A stretch of DNA of 64,000 nt from Octadecabacter temperatus (GTDB taxonomy: Bacteria; Pseudomonadota; Alphaproteobacteria; Rhodobacterales; Rhodobacteraceae). The stretch covers positions 1,116,001-1,180,000 of the forward strand of contig NZ_CP012160.1 of assembly GCF_001187845.1 (NCBI RefSeq), given 5' to 3'. This document shows positions 1-8,995 of this stretch, piece by piece. The number at the start of each line of letters is the position of its first letter. Within the stretch, counting starts at the first letter, position 1. Under the pieces are notes generated by a model. The model was not told the DNA's origin and did not search any database. It worked only from the letters and a program-made list of their open reading frames with translations. A program made the position numbers and the translations under genes.

Positions 1-1
1 C

Positions 2-115
2 CTTGAACTCACAACACGTACCGTGATCCTGCAAAATGGCCGCTTGGCTGTGGACGGCCCGCGCCAAGAGGTGCTGGCGCATCTGCAAAAGAATAATAAG
101 AAAGCGACCGCGTAA
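2..115 (+). CDS. Type I secretion ABC ATPase/permease, C-terminal end (partial)
   Basis: Only the last 37 codons are inside the window; the gene begins to the left. The visible tail reads LELTTRTVILQNGRLAVDGP followed by a short alpha-helical, lysine-rich end, which is the usual stretch after the H-loop in type I secretion (PrtD/HlyB-like) ATPases, where the strand 'ILxxGRxxxxGP' closes the nucleotide-binding domain. The stop codon TAA shares one base with the ATG of the HlyD adaptor that follows (TAATG), so the two are translationally coupled. The identification rests on this tail and on the downstream adaptor; the substrate cannot be seen. Confidence 0.75.
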   Translation, partial: LELTTRTVILQNGRLAVDGPRQEVLAHLQKNNKKATA

Positions 116-1284
116 TGGTAACGTTTAATGACGAGTTTGAAGCACGTACCAAAGGCCCAAGCCTGCTGATCTGGTTGATCGGCTTGACGGTACTGCTCTT
201 TATCCTTTGGGCAAAGTTCGCGGCGATTGATGAAATTGTGCGTGCGAACGGCAATGTCGTGTCCTCGTCCCGTCCGCAGATCATTCAAAACCTTGAAGGC
301 GGCATTTTGGCTGAACTGCTGGTCGCCGAAGGTGATGAAGTTGAACCGGGCGATGTATTGGCCCGCTTGCGTGGTACACAGTTTGAAACCTCTGTGACGG
401 ACTTGCGCGAGCAAGTGATCGCCGCTGAAATCCGTCGCTTGCGTCTTGAGGCCGAAATCGACGGCATGTTCGACTTTGAAGTGCCAGAAGCCATCGCATC
501 GTTCAGCCCAGAAATGGTGACGTCCGAGCGTGCGCTGTTGAACGCGCGCCAGTCCGACTATGTTAGCCGCACAGACGGCGCACAGGCGATTGTCACAGAA
601 ACGCGCCGCGAACTTGGCGTGATGGAAGACCTGTATAATCGCGACATCGCAGCCTTGATCGAGGTGACCCGCGCCCGCAAAGCTAATTCCGACGCGCTGA
701 ATACGTACAATGAAATCGTGACACGGTCTGAACTGGAACGCGCATCTGAGTATTCTGATGTTTTGTCTGCCCTCGCGACCCTGCGCCAAGACTTGCGCGG
801 CGCGGAAGACCGTATGGACCGCACCGTGATCACCAGCCCAATGCGCGGAATCGTGAACAGTTTGGCTGTGACAACCATCGGCGGCGTTATTCGCCCCGGT
901 GAAGAGATTTTCCAGATTATTCCTCTGGACGATGAGCTGTTCGTTGAGGCCGAAGTGTCGCCCTCCAACATCGCCAACGTCATCCCCGGCCAAGCAGCTA
1001 CGATTAAGCTCAGCGCCTATGACTACACTATCTACGGCGCACTGACGGGCGAAGTTCAGCTGATTTCTGCTGATACATTTGAAGACGAACGCGATCCGAA
1101 CGCGCCACCGCACTACCGCGTGACATTGCGTGTGGACACCACCGACCTTGGTGAGCGTCAGTCCCAGATCGAAATTCGTCCTGGTATGCAGGCGGACGTC
1201 GAACTTCACACCGGATCAAAGACCGTTTTGCAATATCTCACCAAGCCGCTGTACCGTTCTCAGGAAGCGCTTCGCGAACCTTAG
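115..1284 (+). CDS. HlyD-family periplasmic adaptor of a type I secretion system
   Basis: Membrane-fusion protein of 389 residues that would link the inner-membrane ATPase ending just upstream to a TolC-like outer-membrane channel. It has a short cytoplasmic N-terminus, one membrane helix (about residues 18-38), a biotinyl-lipoyl-like segment (around QNLEGGILAELLVAEGDEV, residues 59-77), a long helical hairpin (about 95-235) and the beta-barrel/return segment ending near LTKPLY. This order and length fit the HlyD/LapC/PrtE family. The start ATG overlaps the stop of the ATPase gene. A second, independent ATPase/HlyD pair lies at 43444-46475, so the strain has at least two such exporters. No TolC gene and no RTX-type substrate lies next to it inside the window. 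Confidence 0.9.
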   Translation: MVTFNDEFEARTKGPSLLIWLIGLTVLLFILWAKFAAIDEIVRANGNVVSSSRPQIIQNLEGGILAELLVAEGDEVEPGDVLARLRGTQFETSVTDLREQVIAAEIRRLRLEAEIDGMFDFEVPEAIASFSPEMVTSERALLNARQSDYVSRTDGAQAIVTETRRELGVMEDLYNRDIAALIEVTRARKANSDALNTYNEIVTRSELERASEYSDVLSALATLRQDLRGAEDRMDRTVITSPMRGIVNSLAVTTIGGVIRPGEEIFQIIPLDDELFVEAEVSPSNIANVIPGQAATIKLSAYDYTIYGALTGEVQLISADTFEDERDPNAPPHYRVTLRVDTTDLGERQSQIEIRPGMQADVELHTGSKTVLQYLTKPLYRSQEALREP

Positions 1285-1451
1285 GATAATTGGTTAACGC
1301 TTGGTTGTAATTCTGTGCGGGAATGCTTTTATCTTTCCCCTAACCAAAGCGTTCAGGTGCTCTTGTAGCCCCCCGATTGCAGCACTAAGGTTTGGGTAAC
1401 AAAATTCCCGTACACGGGCGCCGCACGCGTCCCAATTCTAAGGCAGAGCAT

Positions 1452-2078
1452 ATGCACGATCCCGTCGAAACATACATGAACCTCGTTCCTATGGTTGTTG
1501 AACAGACCAGCCGTGGCGAACGCGCCTATGACATTTTCTCGCGTTTGCTGAAAGAACGCATCATTTTCGTAAACGGCCCCGTTCACGACGGCATGAGCCA
1601 ACTGATCGTGGCGCAGCTTTTGCACCTTGAGGCCGAGAACCCGAAAAAAGAAATCTCAATGTACATCAACAGCCCTGGTGGCGCTGTGCATTCCGGCATG
1701 AGCATCTATGACACCATGCAATACATCCGCCCGAAGGTGTCCACGCTGATTTGCGGCATGGCAGCATCAATGGGTTCTATCATTGCTGTTGGCGGCGAAA
1801 AGGGCATGCGTTTCTCGCTTCCGAACTCTGAAATCATGGTGCACCAGCCTTCTGGTGGCGCACAGGGTAAGGCGTCTGACATTCTGATTTCCGCCAAGCA
1901 CATCGAGCAAACACGTGAGCGGATGTACAAGCTGTACAACAAGCACACTGGCCAGACCAAAAAAGAGGTCGAAAAGATGCTTGATCGCGATAGCTGGATG
2001 ACACCAGAAGAAGCCAAAGACTGGGGCCACATCGACGAGATCGTTGAAAGCCGCGGCAAGGCTGCTGACGAAGAGTAA
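1452..2078 (+). CDS. clpP: ATP-dependent Clp protease proteolytic subunit ClpP
   Basis: Serine peptidase that forms the two-ring, 14-subunit chamber of the Clp protease and works with ClpX, whose gene follows. With the ATG at 1452 the protein has 208 residues, the usual ClpP length, and starts [18 protein letters not shown], matching the conserved alphaproteobacterial N-terminus. The catalytic triad is visible: Ser106 in GMAASMGS, His131 in MVHQPSGG and Asp180 in LDRDSW. An in-frame TTG at 1392 would add 20 basic residues that do not resemble the family, so I chose the ATG. An intergenic hairpin (2107-2146) separates it from clpX. Confidence 0.97.
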   Translation: MHDPVETYMNLVPMVVEQTSRGERAYDIFSRLLKERIIFVNGPVHDGMSQLIVAQLLHLEAENPKKEISMYINSPGGAVHSGMSIYDTMQYIRPKVSTLICGMAASMGSIIAVGGEKGMRFSLPNSEIMVHQPSGGAQGKASDILISAKHIEQTRERMYKLYNKHTGQTKKEVEKMLDRDSWMTPEEAKDWGHIDEIVESRGKAADEE

Positions 2079-2106
2079 ACACACGACGTTTTGGCGTTGT
2101 GGACCA

Positions 2107-2146
2107 TTTCGGGCTGCCGTAGGATACGGACCAAAGCAGCCCGAAA
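2107..2146 (+). terminator. Hairpin between clpP and clpX
   Basis: A perfect 11-bp stem (2107-2117 with 2136-2146; TTTCGGGCTGC and its complement) closes an 18-nt loop. The 3' side is followed by CACACTTA, not by a run of T, so it is not a classical intrinsic terminator. It may act as a weak terminator, an mRNA-stability element or a processing site that sets clpP and clpX levels apart. Confidence 0.5.
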
Positions 2147-2192
2147 CACACTTATCGGCCCCATATTTTTAAGCGGGTAAAAGGAAATCGAC

Positions 2193-3461
2193 ATGGCAAC
2201 GGCGTCCAGCGGTGATAGCAAAAACACCCTTTACTGCAGCTTTTGCGGCAAAAGTCAGCATGAAGTTCGCAAACTGATTGCAGGACCAACGGTCTTCATC
2301 TGTGATGAATGCGTTGAGTTGTGCATGGACATCATTCGCGAAGAAACCAAGTCGGCCGGCCTTAAAGCCTCCGAAGGGGTGCCAACGCCGCTTGAGATTT
2401 GTCAGGTGCTTGACGACTACGTAATCGGCCAAGCCCACGCCAAGCGCGTTTTGTCTGTGGCGGTTCACAACCACTACAAACGCCTGAACCACGCTGAAAA
2501 GTCCGAGATTGAGTTGGCGAAATCCAACATCATGCTGATCGGGCCAACGGGTTGCGGTAAAACACTTCTGGCCCAAACATTGGCACGTATTCTGGATGTG
2601 CCGTTCACAATGGCTGATGCCACTACGCTGACCGAAGCAGGTTATGTGGGTGAAGACGTCGAAAACATCATCCTCAAGCTGTTGCAGGCGTCTGATTACA
2701 ACGTTGAACGCGCACAGCGCGGCATCGTCTACATTGATGAAGTCGACAAAATCACTCGCAAATCCGACAACCCATCCATCACACGTGATGTTTCGGGTGA
2801 GGGCGTGCAGCAAGCACTTTTGAAAATCATGGAAGGCACCGTTGCCTCCGTTCCTCCGCAGGGTGGTCGTAAGCACCCACAGCAGGAATTCCTGCAAGTG
2901 GATACAACAAACATCTTATTCGTTTGTGGCGGCGCGTTTGCGGGCCTCGACAAGATCATCGCGCAGCGCGGCAAAGGCGCTGGCATGGGTTTTGGTGCAG
3001 AAGTACGCGGTCCTGATGATCGTGGCGTCGGCGAAATCTTCAACGATCTCGAACCAGAAGATTTGCTGAAGTTCGGTCTTATCCCTGAATTTGTTGGCCG
3101 TTTGCCGGTTATCGCGACGCTCGAAGACCTTGATGAGGATGCGCTAGTCACGATCCTATCCAAGCCAAAGAACGCGTTGGTCAAACAATACCAACGCCTG
3201 TTCGAACTTGAAGATGTGCAGCTAACGTTCACCGACGACGCGCTTACAGCAATCGCTAAACGCGCGATTGAACGCAAAACTGGTGCGCGTGGCCTTCGCT
3301 CTATCATGGAAGACATCCTGCTCGACACGATGTTTGAAATGCCAGGCTTGGAGACTGTGACCGAAGTGGTCGTGAACGAAGAGGCCGTTGGCCCCGACGT
3401 ACAACCGCTGATGATCCACGATGAGAGCAAGAAAAAGGCCGAGCCGGCGTCTGCAGGTTAA
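2193..3461 (+). CDS. clpX: ATP-dependent Clp protease ATP-binding subunit ClpX
   Basis: AAA+ unfoldase that recognises tagged substrates and feeds them to ClpP. The 422-residue protein shows the N-terminal zinc-binding domain with four cysteines (Cys15, Cys18, Cys37, Cys40), Walker A GPTGCGKT (117-124), Walker B IVYIDEVD (178-185), the IGF-type loop region near 265-275 and the C-terminal small AAA domain ([27 protein letters not shown] region). The ATG is preceded by a good ribosome site (AAAAGGAAA). Length and motif order are complete. It lies 114 bp after clpP in the usual order. Confidence 0.97.
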   Translation: MATASSGDSKNTLYCSFCGKSQHEVRKLIAGPTVFICDECVELCMDIIREETKSAGLKASEGVPTPLEICQVLDDYVIGQAHAKRVLSVAVHNHYKRLNHAEKSEIELAKSNIMLIGPTGCGKTLLAQTLARILDVPFTMADATTLTEAGYVGEDVENIILKLLQASDYNVERAQRGIVYIDEVDKITRKSDNPSITRDVSGEGVQQALLKIMEGTVASVPPQGGRKHPQQEFLQVDTTNILFVCGGAFAGLDKIIAQRGKGAGMGFGAEVRGPDDRGVGEIFNDLEPEDLLKFGLIPEFVGRLPVIATLEDLDEDALVTILSKPKNALVKQYQRLFELEDVQLTFTDDALTAIAKRAIERKTGARGLRSIMEDILLDTMFEMPGLETVTEVVVNEEAVGPDVQPLMIHDESKKKAEPASAG

Positions 3462-3465
3462 CCGA

Positions 3466-3849
3466 ATGACGATCAAACGCATCCATTCTGGCGGTCCCTT
3501 TGAGGAAAAGATCGGCTACTGCCGCGCCGTTGTCGCGGGCGGGTTTGTTCACATTGCGGGAACTGTTTGCGGGTTTGACGAAGACGCTGGCACGGAAACC
3601 ACTGACGTCGCAGTTCAAACCAAAGGTATTCTCAAGATCATTGGTTCCGCATTGGCAGAGGCGGGTGTCGGGTTTGAGGACATCGTTCGGGTGAATTACT
3701 ATTTGCCAGATCGCGCTGAGTTTGAGGCGTGTTGGCCGCAGCTTCGTGAAGCATTCGGTGCAAATCCTCCAGCGGCGACAATGATTGAATGCGGTTTGAT
3801 TGACCCTAGGTTCCGTATCGAAATCGAAGTCACTGCATTAGCGGGTTAA
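3466..3849 (+). CDS. RidA/YjgF/YER057c-family protein
   Basis: Protein of 127 residues of the Rid family, small trimeric enzymes that often hydrolyse reactive enamine/imine intermediates formed by PLP enzymes. Family features are the early strand ending VVAGGFVHIAGTV, the central helix (QTKGILKIIGSALAEAG), the DIVRVNYYLPDRAEF segment and the C-terminal RFRIEIEVTALAG strand. I chose the ATG at 3466, 5 bp after the clpX stop; an upstream in-frame ATG at 3421 lies inside clpX and adds a non-homologous extension. The arginine typical of true RidA deaminases is not clearly at its usual place, so this is more likely one of the other Rid subfamilies and the substrate is unknown. Confidence 0.85.
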   Translation: MTIKRIHSGGPFEEKIGYCRAVVAGGFVHIAGTVCGFDEDAGTETTDVAVQTKGILKIIGSALAEAGVGFEDIVRVNYYLPDRAEFEACWPQLREAFGANPPAATMIECGLIDPRFRIEIEVTALAG

Positions 3850-3930
3850 CGCGCAAGCACGCAATCGCGCCACTGGACCTCGCCGCAATAATCGGGCATC
3901 ACGGGGCCAAGCAAAACCGGAGCCAAGCCA

Positions 3931-4314
3931 ATGGGCGTTTTCAACTTTATCAAACGTATTTTCACATGGTGGGACGGGCAAACGCTCGGCACGCAGCTGT
4001 GGACATGGCGCAAGGGTAAAAAGGTTGGCGAAGACGAACTCGGCAACATCTATTACACCGATGCAAAAGGCGAACGTCGTTGGGTTATCTACAACGGCGA
4101 AGTGGAAGGTTCCCGCGTAAGCCCTGATTGGCACGGCTGGCTGCACCACACGTTTGACGAAATGCCGGGCGATAAGCCATTGGCCCACAAGTCTTGGGAA
4201 AAACCGCACCTTGAGAACCTGACAGGGACAGCGGCAGCCTATGCGCCTGCTGGTTCCTTGCGTCGAGCTGAACCTGCGTCACGCGCGGATTATGAAGCGT
4301 GGACACCGGAATAA
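3931..4314 (+). CDS. NADH:ubiquinone oxidoreductase subunit NDUFA12 family protein
   Basis: Protein of 127 residues matching the accessory complex I subunit found in alphaproteobacteria and mitochondria (NDUFA12/B17.2). Typical features are the N-terminal [15 protein letters not shown], then [24 protein letters not shown] and the [19 protein letters not shown] block with its conserved tryptophans. The proline/alanine-rich tail ([13 protein letters not shown]) is also usual. It is encoded away from the main nuo operon, next to mlaD, an order common in Rhodobacterales. It would sit on the matrix/cytoplasmic arm of complex I and has no catalytic motif of its own. Confidence 0.93.
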   Translation: MGVFNFIKRIFTWWDGQTLGTQLWTWRKGKKVGEDELGNIYYTDAKGERRWVIYNGEVEGSRVSPDWHGWLHHTFDEMPGDKPLAHKSWEKPHLENLTGTAAAYAPAGSLRRAEPASRADYEAWTPE

Positions 4315-4317
4315 ACG

Positions 4318-4764
4318 ATGCGTGAAAACACCACAGAGGTCGTTGTCGGGGCCGCCGTTCTTGCGGCGGCTTTGGGCTTTTTGTGGTTCATTGTCAGCGC
4401 GACGGGGCTTAGTGGTGGTACCGCAGGCATGGAACTTAAGGCGAATTTCCGTTCTGCAGAAGGTGTCAGTGTTGGCACCGATATCCGCCTTGCTGGTGTT
4501 TCCGTTGGAACCGTCAGTCAACTTGACCTGAACGGCGAAACCTACCGCGCAGAAGCTGTGTTTTCGATTGATGAAGGTATCGCCATTCCTGACGACAGCG
4601 CGGCTGTTGTCGCCTCTGAGGGGCTTTTGGGTGGAACATTTGTTGAGCTTGTACCGGGCGGATCATTTGAGATGTTCGCAGATGGCGGGCTTATCCAAGA
4701 CACCCAAGGTGCTGTAAGCCTAATTCAACTACTTATGAAGTTCGTTGGCGGGGAAGAAGCATGA
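4318..4764 (+). CDS. mlaD: MlaD-like MCE-domain lipid-transport protein
   Basis: Inner-membrane-anchored periplasmic protein of 148 residues. One membrane helix (about residues 8-28) is followed by a single MCE domain (LKANFRSAEGVSVGTDIRLAG onward) with the GLLGGTFVELVPGG signature. In the Mla system MlaD forms a hexameric ring that moves phospholipids between outer and inner membrane together with MlaFEB. The mlaE/mlaF partners are not adjacent. It starts 3 bp after the NDUFA12 gene and overlaps the DUF2155 gene by 4 bp, so the three are one operon. Confidence 0.9.
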   Translation: MRENTTEVVVGAAVLAAALGFLWFIVSATGLSGGTAGMELKANFRSAEGVSVGTDIRLAGVSVGTVSQLDLNGETYRAEAVFSIDEGIAIPDDSAAVVASEGLLGGTFVELVPGGSFEMFADGGLIQDTQGAVSLIQLLMKFVGGEEA

Positions 4765-5117
4765 AGGCCCTCCTGACAGCGTTGGCACTGGTTCTTGCGA
4801 CCCCAGCGGTTGCACAGCAAGCAACGACTGCGCCGGGTGGGACGTTGCGGGTTCTCGATAAGATCACAGGCTCTACGCACGATATGGAGTTTAGGAATGG
4901 CCAGACACAGTCGCTTGGCCTTTTGGCGATCACGATGTCCGAATGCCGATATCCCAGTGGCAACAGGTCGGGTGACGCATATGCTTTGCTTACGATTGTA
5001 TATGGGAATGCGGCGGATCCGGTGTTTCGTGGCTGGATGATCGCATCCGCACCAGCGATCAATGCGCTGGACCACCCGCGCTATGATGTCTGGGCGTTGC
5101 GCTGTAGCAGCGAATAA
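4761..5117 (+). CDS. DUF2155 domain-containing periplasmic protein
   Basis: Protein of 118 residues with a clear Sec signal peptide (MKALLTALALVLATPAVAQQ) and a DUF2155 domain. The domain is seen in the pattern LRVLDKITGSTHDMEF, then MSECRYP, FRGWMIASAPAINALDHPRYDVWALRC; the two cysteines probably form a disulfide. The family has no known function, although its constant position beside mlaD, NDUFA12 and aat in Rhodobacterales suggests a cell-envelope role. Its last 37 bp overlap tail-to-tail with aat on the other strand. Confidence 0.85.
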   Translation: MKALLTALALVLATPAVAQQATTAPGGTLRVLDKITGSTHDMEFRNGQTQSLGLLAITMSECRYPSGNRSGDAYALLTIVYGNAADPVFRGWMIASAPAINALDHPRYDVWALRCSSE

Positions 5118-5722
5118 GGGTCAGGGACCTCGCCCTGTCGATCAAACCCTGCACCTAAGACCAGCGCGTCATCTAACATCTTTCGATAGTCAGCCCTTGG
5201 AATTTCAAGCCCGCCCAAGCTGGCCAGATGCGGTGTGATAAACTGGGTGTCAAACAATGCAAATCCACCAACATTTAACCTGTCCACCAAATAAACGAGG
5301 GCCACTTTGGATGCGTCCGTACGAGTGCTAAACATGCTTTCCCCAAAGAACGCGCCGCCAAGGGTGATGCCGAATACCCCACCGACAAGGACGTCGCCAT
5401 CCCATACCTCAACAGATCGGGCCATACGTGCCAAATGAAGCTGCCCATAAAGCGTGGTGAGCATGTCGTTGATCCAAGTCTCGTCGCGATCGGCACAGCC
5501 CGCGACAACACCGTTGAAATCAACGTCAAAAGTAACTTTGAAGCGTTCTGATCGGATCGCTTTCGCTAGCGAGCGAGATATATGAAACCCATCAAGCGGC
5601 AAAACCCCGCGTTGGCGCGGGTCGACCCAGAACAGTTCAGGATCGTCGCGATGTTCGGACATCGGAAAAACCCCGCCAGCATAGGCAGCAAGTAGATTTT
5701 CTGGTGTCAATGTTGTCGTCAT
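5081..5722 (-). CDS. aat: Leucyl/phenylalanyl-tRNA--protein transferase
   Basis: N-end-rule enzyme that transfers Leu or Phe from tRNA to proteins with N-terminal Arg or Lys and so marks them for Clp-dependent degradation. The protein (213 residues) carries the family block LLAAYAGGVFPMSE, FWVDPRQRGVLPLDGFHISRSL, the VGGVFGITLGGAFFGESMFS core and FDTQFITPHLASLGG. I chose the ATG at 5722, which has an AAGGGG ribosome site; an upstream ATG at 5737 would add five residues. Its 3' end overlaps the DUF2155 gene by 37 bp on the opposite strand. Confidence 0.95.
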   Translation of the reverse strand: MTTTLTPENLLAAYAGGVFPMSEHRDDPELFWVDPRQRGVLPLDGFHISRSLAKAIRSERFKVTFDVDFNGVVAGCADRDETWINDMLTTLYGQLHLARMARSVEVWDGDVLVGGVFGITLGGAFFGESMFSTRTDASKVALVYLVDRLNVGGFALFDTQFITPHLASLGGLEIPRADYRKMLDDALVLGAGFDRQGEVPDPYSLLQRNAQTS

Positions 5723-5803
5723 AGCGCCCCTTTGCACCTAATGGTTGTTGCATGATCGGTCGCGCCCGTAAATAATTGGCGACAACTTAGTAGGGGTAAG
5801 TCA

Positions 5804-6511
5804 TTGGGTTTTTTCGATTTCATCGCGGACCTGCCGCATTATGAAGACCACACGTCACCAGTACCTCGAATGAACAAGCGATATGAAGCGCTGATTGACC
5901 CTTTTGTGGATGAAATCAGCGGTGCGAAGGTGCTGGATCTTGCCTCACATGACGGGCGTTGGTGTTATGCCTTTGCCGGTGCAGGCGCACGTTCAGTCGT
6001 TGGAATTGAAGGTCGTCAAGAGATGGTGGACAAGTTTGGTGATTACCCAGACGCGAACCTGAGGGCCAAGGTCGAAATGCGCGTTGGTGATCTGTATGAA
6101 GGAATGGAGGACGCCGTCAAAAACGGTGAAACCTATGATGTTATTGGCGTTTTCGGGATATTGTATCACGTCATGGACCACTTTCGACTATTCCAACTTG
6201 CACGAAAGCTGCAGCCCAAGCTGATCCTTGTCGACAGCGAGTTCATGCTGCGCTCTGGTCCGATTATGTTGCTAAAGACTGAACGCACGTCCAATGTCCT
6301 GAACGCCATTCCGCAATTTGAGGGCCAAGAACGCGCCATCAAAGCTGTGCCAAGTTTTGTCGCGATGGAACACATCGCGGACGCGCTGGGATATAAGACT
6401 GAGTGGGTGGATTGGGACGCCCGCGCCAAAGATGATCGGCGCGGGGTCTCTGATTACTATCGCGAAAAGGAAATGCGGCGCGGAACTTGCGCGCTGCGTC
6501 CTATCGCTTAG
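5804..6511 (+). CDS. Class I SAM-dependent methyltransferase
   Basis: Protein of 235 residues with a Rossmann methyltransferase core: motif I is the variant [11 protein letters not shown] (about 46-56), followed by the acidic end of strand 2 (VVGIEGR) and [10 protein letters not shown], which resembles the motif IV/post-motif region of small-molecule or tRNA-wobble (CmoB-like) methyltransferases. The start is a TTG at 5804 behind a TAGGGG ribosome site; the first downstream ATG (residue 23) would cut into the domain. It lies on the opposite strand between aat and accC, which are often close in relatives, and its last 4 bp overlap accC. The substrate is unknown. Confidence 0.8.
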   Translation: MGFFDFIADLPHYEDHTSPVPRMNKRYEALIDPFVDEISGAKVLDLASHDGRWCYAFAGAGARSVVGIEGRQEMVDKFGDYPDANLRAKVEMRVGDLYEGMEDAVKNGETYDVIGVFGILYHVMDHFRLFQLARKLQPKLILVDSEFMLRSGPIMLLKTERTSNVLNAIPQFEGQERAIKAVPSFVAMEHIADALGYKTEWVDWDARAKDDRRGVSDYYREKEMRRGTCALRPIA

Positions 6512-7854
6512 GTAAGGTTCTCTTCAAGCCAATGCTCGAGCCAGTGGATGTTGTAATCCCCTGTTAACACAGCATCTTCTTGCAGCAATGCATGGAACAG
6601 CGGCACGGTTGTGTCCACGCCGTCCACGATCAATTCACCCAAAGCGCGCGCAAGGCGTGCCAAGGCTTCGGGGCGATCGCGGCCATGCACGATCAGTTTC
6701 CCAATCAAGCTGTCGTAGTAGGGCGGTATCGAATAGCCGTCGTAAAGCGCTGAATCCATCCGCACACCAAGACCACCCGGCGCATGAAACTGCGTGATCC
6801 GGCCTGGGCAGGGCGAGAAGTTCGGCAGTTTCTCGGCGTTGATGCGAACCTCAATCGCGTGACCGCGAATTTTCAGGTCTTCCTGTGTGAACGACATGGG
6901 TTCGCCAGCCGCCACAAGGATCTGTTCACGCACGAGGTCTTGGTCGAAAATCGCTTCTGTCACAGGGTGTTCGACCTGCAGACGGGTGTTCATTTCGATG
7001 AAGTAGAATTCGCCGTTCTCGTACAGGAATTCAATCGTACCAGCGCCGATGTAGTTGATATTGGCACAGGCATCCGCACAAATCTTACCGATCTTCGCGC
7101 GTTCTTCTGGAGTGATCGACGGGCCAGGGGCCTCCTCGAAGACCTTCTGGTGACGACGCTGCAGGGAACAATCGCGTTCGCCCAAATGCACAGCCTTGCC
7201 TTTACCGTCGCCGAACACCTGAATTTCGATGTGGCGCGGCGTGGTGAGGTACTTTTCAATGTAAACGTCAGGATTGCCGAAGTTCGACTTGCCCTCAGCA
7301 CGCGCGGTTTGAAACGCGGATTTTATTTCGTCCGCGGAATTGGCGACTTTCATGCCCTTACCACCACCACCAGCCGTGGCTTTGATGATGACAGGGTAGC
7401 CGAATTCTTCGCCGATCTTCAGCGCGTCTTCAACGGTATCAACACCGCCTTCAGACCCTGGAACACACGGAACGCCAAGGGCTTTCATGGTGTCTTTGGC
7501 TGTGATTTTGTCGCCCATTGTGCGGATGTGTTCGGCTGTTGGGCCAATGAACGTCAGGCCGTGGTCTTCAACGATCTGCACGAATTGGGCGTTTTCGGAC
7601 AAGAACCCATATCCAGGGTGAATAGCCTGCGCACCGGTGATTTCGCAGGCGGAAATCAGCGCCGGAAAGCTAAGGTAGCTTTGCGGAGACGGGGCAGGGC
7701 CGATGCAAACGGATTCATCCGCCATGCGCACATGCATGGCGTCTGCGTCGGCGGTGGAATGGACCGCAACGGACTTGATGCCCATTTCACGGCAAGCACG
7801 AATCACGCGCAGTGCAATTTCACCACGGTTCGCAATAAGGATTTTGTCAAACAT
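6508..7854 (-). CDS. accC: Acetyl-CoA carboxylase biotin carboxylase subunit
   Basis: ATP-dependent carboxylase that charges the biotin on AccB with bicarbonate, the first half of malonyl-CoA synthesis. The 448-residue protein has the N-terminal domain ([20 protein letters not shown]), the glycine-rich ATP-grasp loop ([13 protein letters not shown]), the HIEIQVFGD block, [14 protein letters not shown] with the catalytic Arg, and the C-terminal YDSLIGKLI segment. The length is normal. It lies 9 bp behind accB in one operon. The 3' end overlaps the opposing methyltransferase gene by 4 bp. Confidence 0.97.
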   Translation of the reverse strand: MFDKILIANRGEIALRVIRACREMGIKSVAVHSTADADAMHVRMADESVCIGPAPSPQSYLSFPALISACEITGAQAIHPGYGFLSENAQFVQIVEDHGLTFIGPTAEHIRTMGDKITAKDTMKALGVPCVPGSEGGVDTVEDALKIGEEFGYPVIIKATAGGGGKGMKVANSADEIKSAFQTARAEGKSNFGNPDVYIEKYLTTPRHIEIQVFGDGKGKAVHLGERDCSLQRRHQKVFEEAPGPSITPEERAKIGKICADACANINYIGAGTIEFLYENGEFYFIEMNTRLQVEHPVTEAIFDQDLVREQILVAAGEPMSFTQEDLKIRGHAIEVRINAEKLPNFSPCPGRITQFHAPGGLGVRMDSALYDGYSIPPYYDSLIGKLIVHGRDRPEALARLARALGELIVDGVDTTVPLFHALLQEDAVLTGDYNIHWLEHWLEENLT

Positions 7855-7863
7855 GGCGGCGGC

Positions 7864-8367
7864 CTATTCGACGATCATCAACGGGGCGCCGAATTCAACG
7901 GGCGCACCATCTTCGACCAACAAACGCTTAACCGTGCCAGATTTAGGCGCTGGGATGTGGTTCATGGTTTTCATCGCCTCGATGATCAACAGCGTGTCAC
8001 CTTCAGAAACCGTGTCGCCGACCTTAACAAAGGCATCGGCGTCTGGTTCAGGGGACATATAAACTGTTCCGACCATCGGGGATGTTACGGCTCCGGGCAG
8101 GCTGGCAGGGTCAGCGCTTGCCTCAGCCGTAGGGGCAGCTGCGGCAGCGGCAGGCGCTGCGGCGGCAACGGGTGCAGCAGCAGGCGCAGCGGCGGCCACT
8201 TGGGTCACGACTTGCGCGGGTTGTTGGCGGCTTACGCGCACGTTCAATGCGTCGTTTTCGCCGTATTCGCGTTTAACCTGCAATTCTGTCAGATCATTTT
8301 CGCGCAGCAGTTCTGCCAGTGCTTGAATAAAGCTGACATCTGAGTCGTGAGGCGTTTTTTTAGTCAT
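7864..8367 (-). CDS. accB: Biotin carboxyl carrier protein of acetyl-CoA carboxylase
   Basis: Protein of 167 residues: an N-terminal helix region, a flexible Ala/Pro linker (about residues 50-90, almost only A, P and V) and a C-terminal biotinyl domain with the biotin site EAMKTMN, where Lys133 is the expected biotinylated residue. The start ATG has a GAGGGA ribosome site. accB is first in the two-gene operon with accC. The linker is encoded by GC-rich near-repeats (GCGGCAGCG-like), which is normal for this protein. Confidence 0.96.
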   Translation of the reverse strand: MTKKTPHDSDVSFIQALAELLRENDLTELQVKREYGENDALNVRVSRQQPAQVVTQVAAAAPAAAPVAAAAPAAAAAAPTAEASADPASLPGAVTSPMVGTVYMSPEPDADAFVKVGDTVSEGDTLLIIEAMKTMNHIPAPKSGTVKRLLVEDGAPVEFGAPLMIVE

Positions 8368-8501
8368 TTTTCCCTCGGCGGTTGCCTGTCTTATAGCTCG
8401 TTTGCACAGGTTTAGCGCAAACGCTTCGTAAGTCCTACACCAAGGTTGCGAGGGTGGGAAGCGGGCGCTGCTTGGAAAATGACGTTAGGGAATTTGAGGC
8501 G

Positions 8502-8840
8502 CTATTCGCTTGATGTATCGGGAAGGGGGCCTTGCTGGGGCGTTTCAAGTTTTTCAGGCAGCATAATGATCCCGTAAGGTTTCAATGTGCGTTGTGCCGC
8601 AGATGCGCCGGTCGTGTCGAACTTTGGTTCAGCTTCGTCGTCTGGAAGGGATGCTTTGCTCACCAAACCAGTCTGTGATGGGCTCGCGGGGATCGGCAGC
8701 GGCACCTCAGGTGTTGGGTCGGTGGATGTTGCTTTGGCATCCGCGGGCGCTTGCCCATCTGCTTGTGCCTGGGGAGGTGCCGTCTGTTGTACCGAAGGCG
8801 CAGACACCTGACTTGCAGCTGTTGTGTTCTGAAATTCCAT
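8502..8840 (-). CDS. Hypothetical Pro/Ala/Gln-rich small protein
   Basis: Predicted protein of 112 residues that I do not recognise. It has no signal peptide and no membrane helix. Most of it is low-complexity (Q, A, P, S, T between residues 5 and 60), followed by a short possibly ordered part (AAQRTLKPYGIIMLPEKLE, about 82-100). It is supported by an AGGAG ribosome site 6 bp before the ATG. It sits alone between accB and acs, with its own spacing on both sides. The ordered tail might be a binding peptide, but no function can be assigned. Confidence 0.55.
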   Translation of the reverse strand: MEFQNTTAASQVSAPSVQQTAPPQAQADGQAPADAKATSTDPTPEVPLPIPASPSQTGLVSKASLPDDEAEPKFDTTGASAAQRTLKPYGIIMLPEKLETPQQGPLPDTSSE

Positions 8841-8943
8841 CTCAAGCTCCTGTTGCTAGAACGGAACCCCCACCAAGGATTGACCTAACGCGAGAAGTCT
8901 TAAGGAAGTATTGAATAGAACATTTGAGCTAACTTGCTCATAA

Positions 8944-8977
8944 AAAGTGCCGCGCTGACGGATCAACGCGGCACTTT
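8944..8977 (-). terminator. Intrinsic terminator of acs
   Basis: A perfect 11-bp stem (AAAGTGCCGCG with its complement) around a 12-nt loop, followed on the minus strand by TTTTTA. It begins 18 bp after the acs stop codon and fits a rho-independent terminator for acs. Confidence 0.85.
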
Positions 8978-8995
8978 ATTCTAGTTTTTTGCGCC

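Noticed and set aside
1296..1353. Inverted repeat AACGCTTGGTT with AACCAAAGCGTT between hlyD and clpP
   Set aside because: The loop is about 35 nt and one arm has an extra base; not convincing as a terminator or operator.
6784..8343. Long plus-strand open frame opposite accC/accB
   Set aside because: It is a mirror of the accBC coding strand with low-complexity composition; accC and accB have full family motifs.
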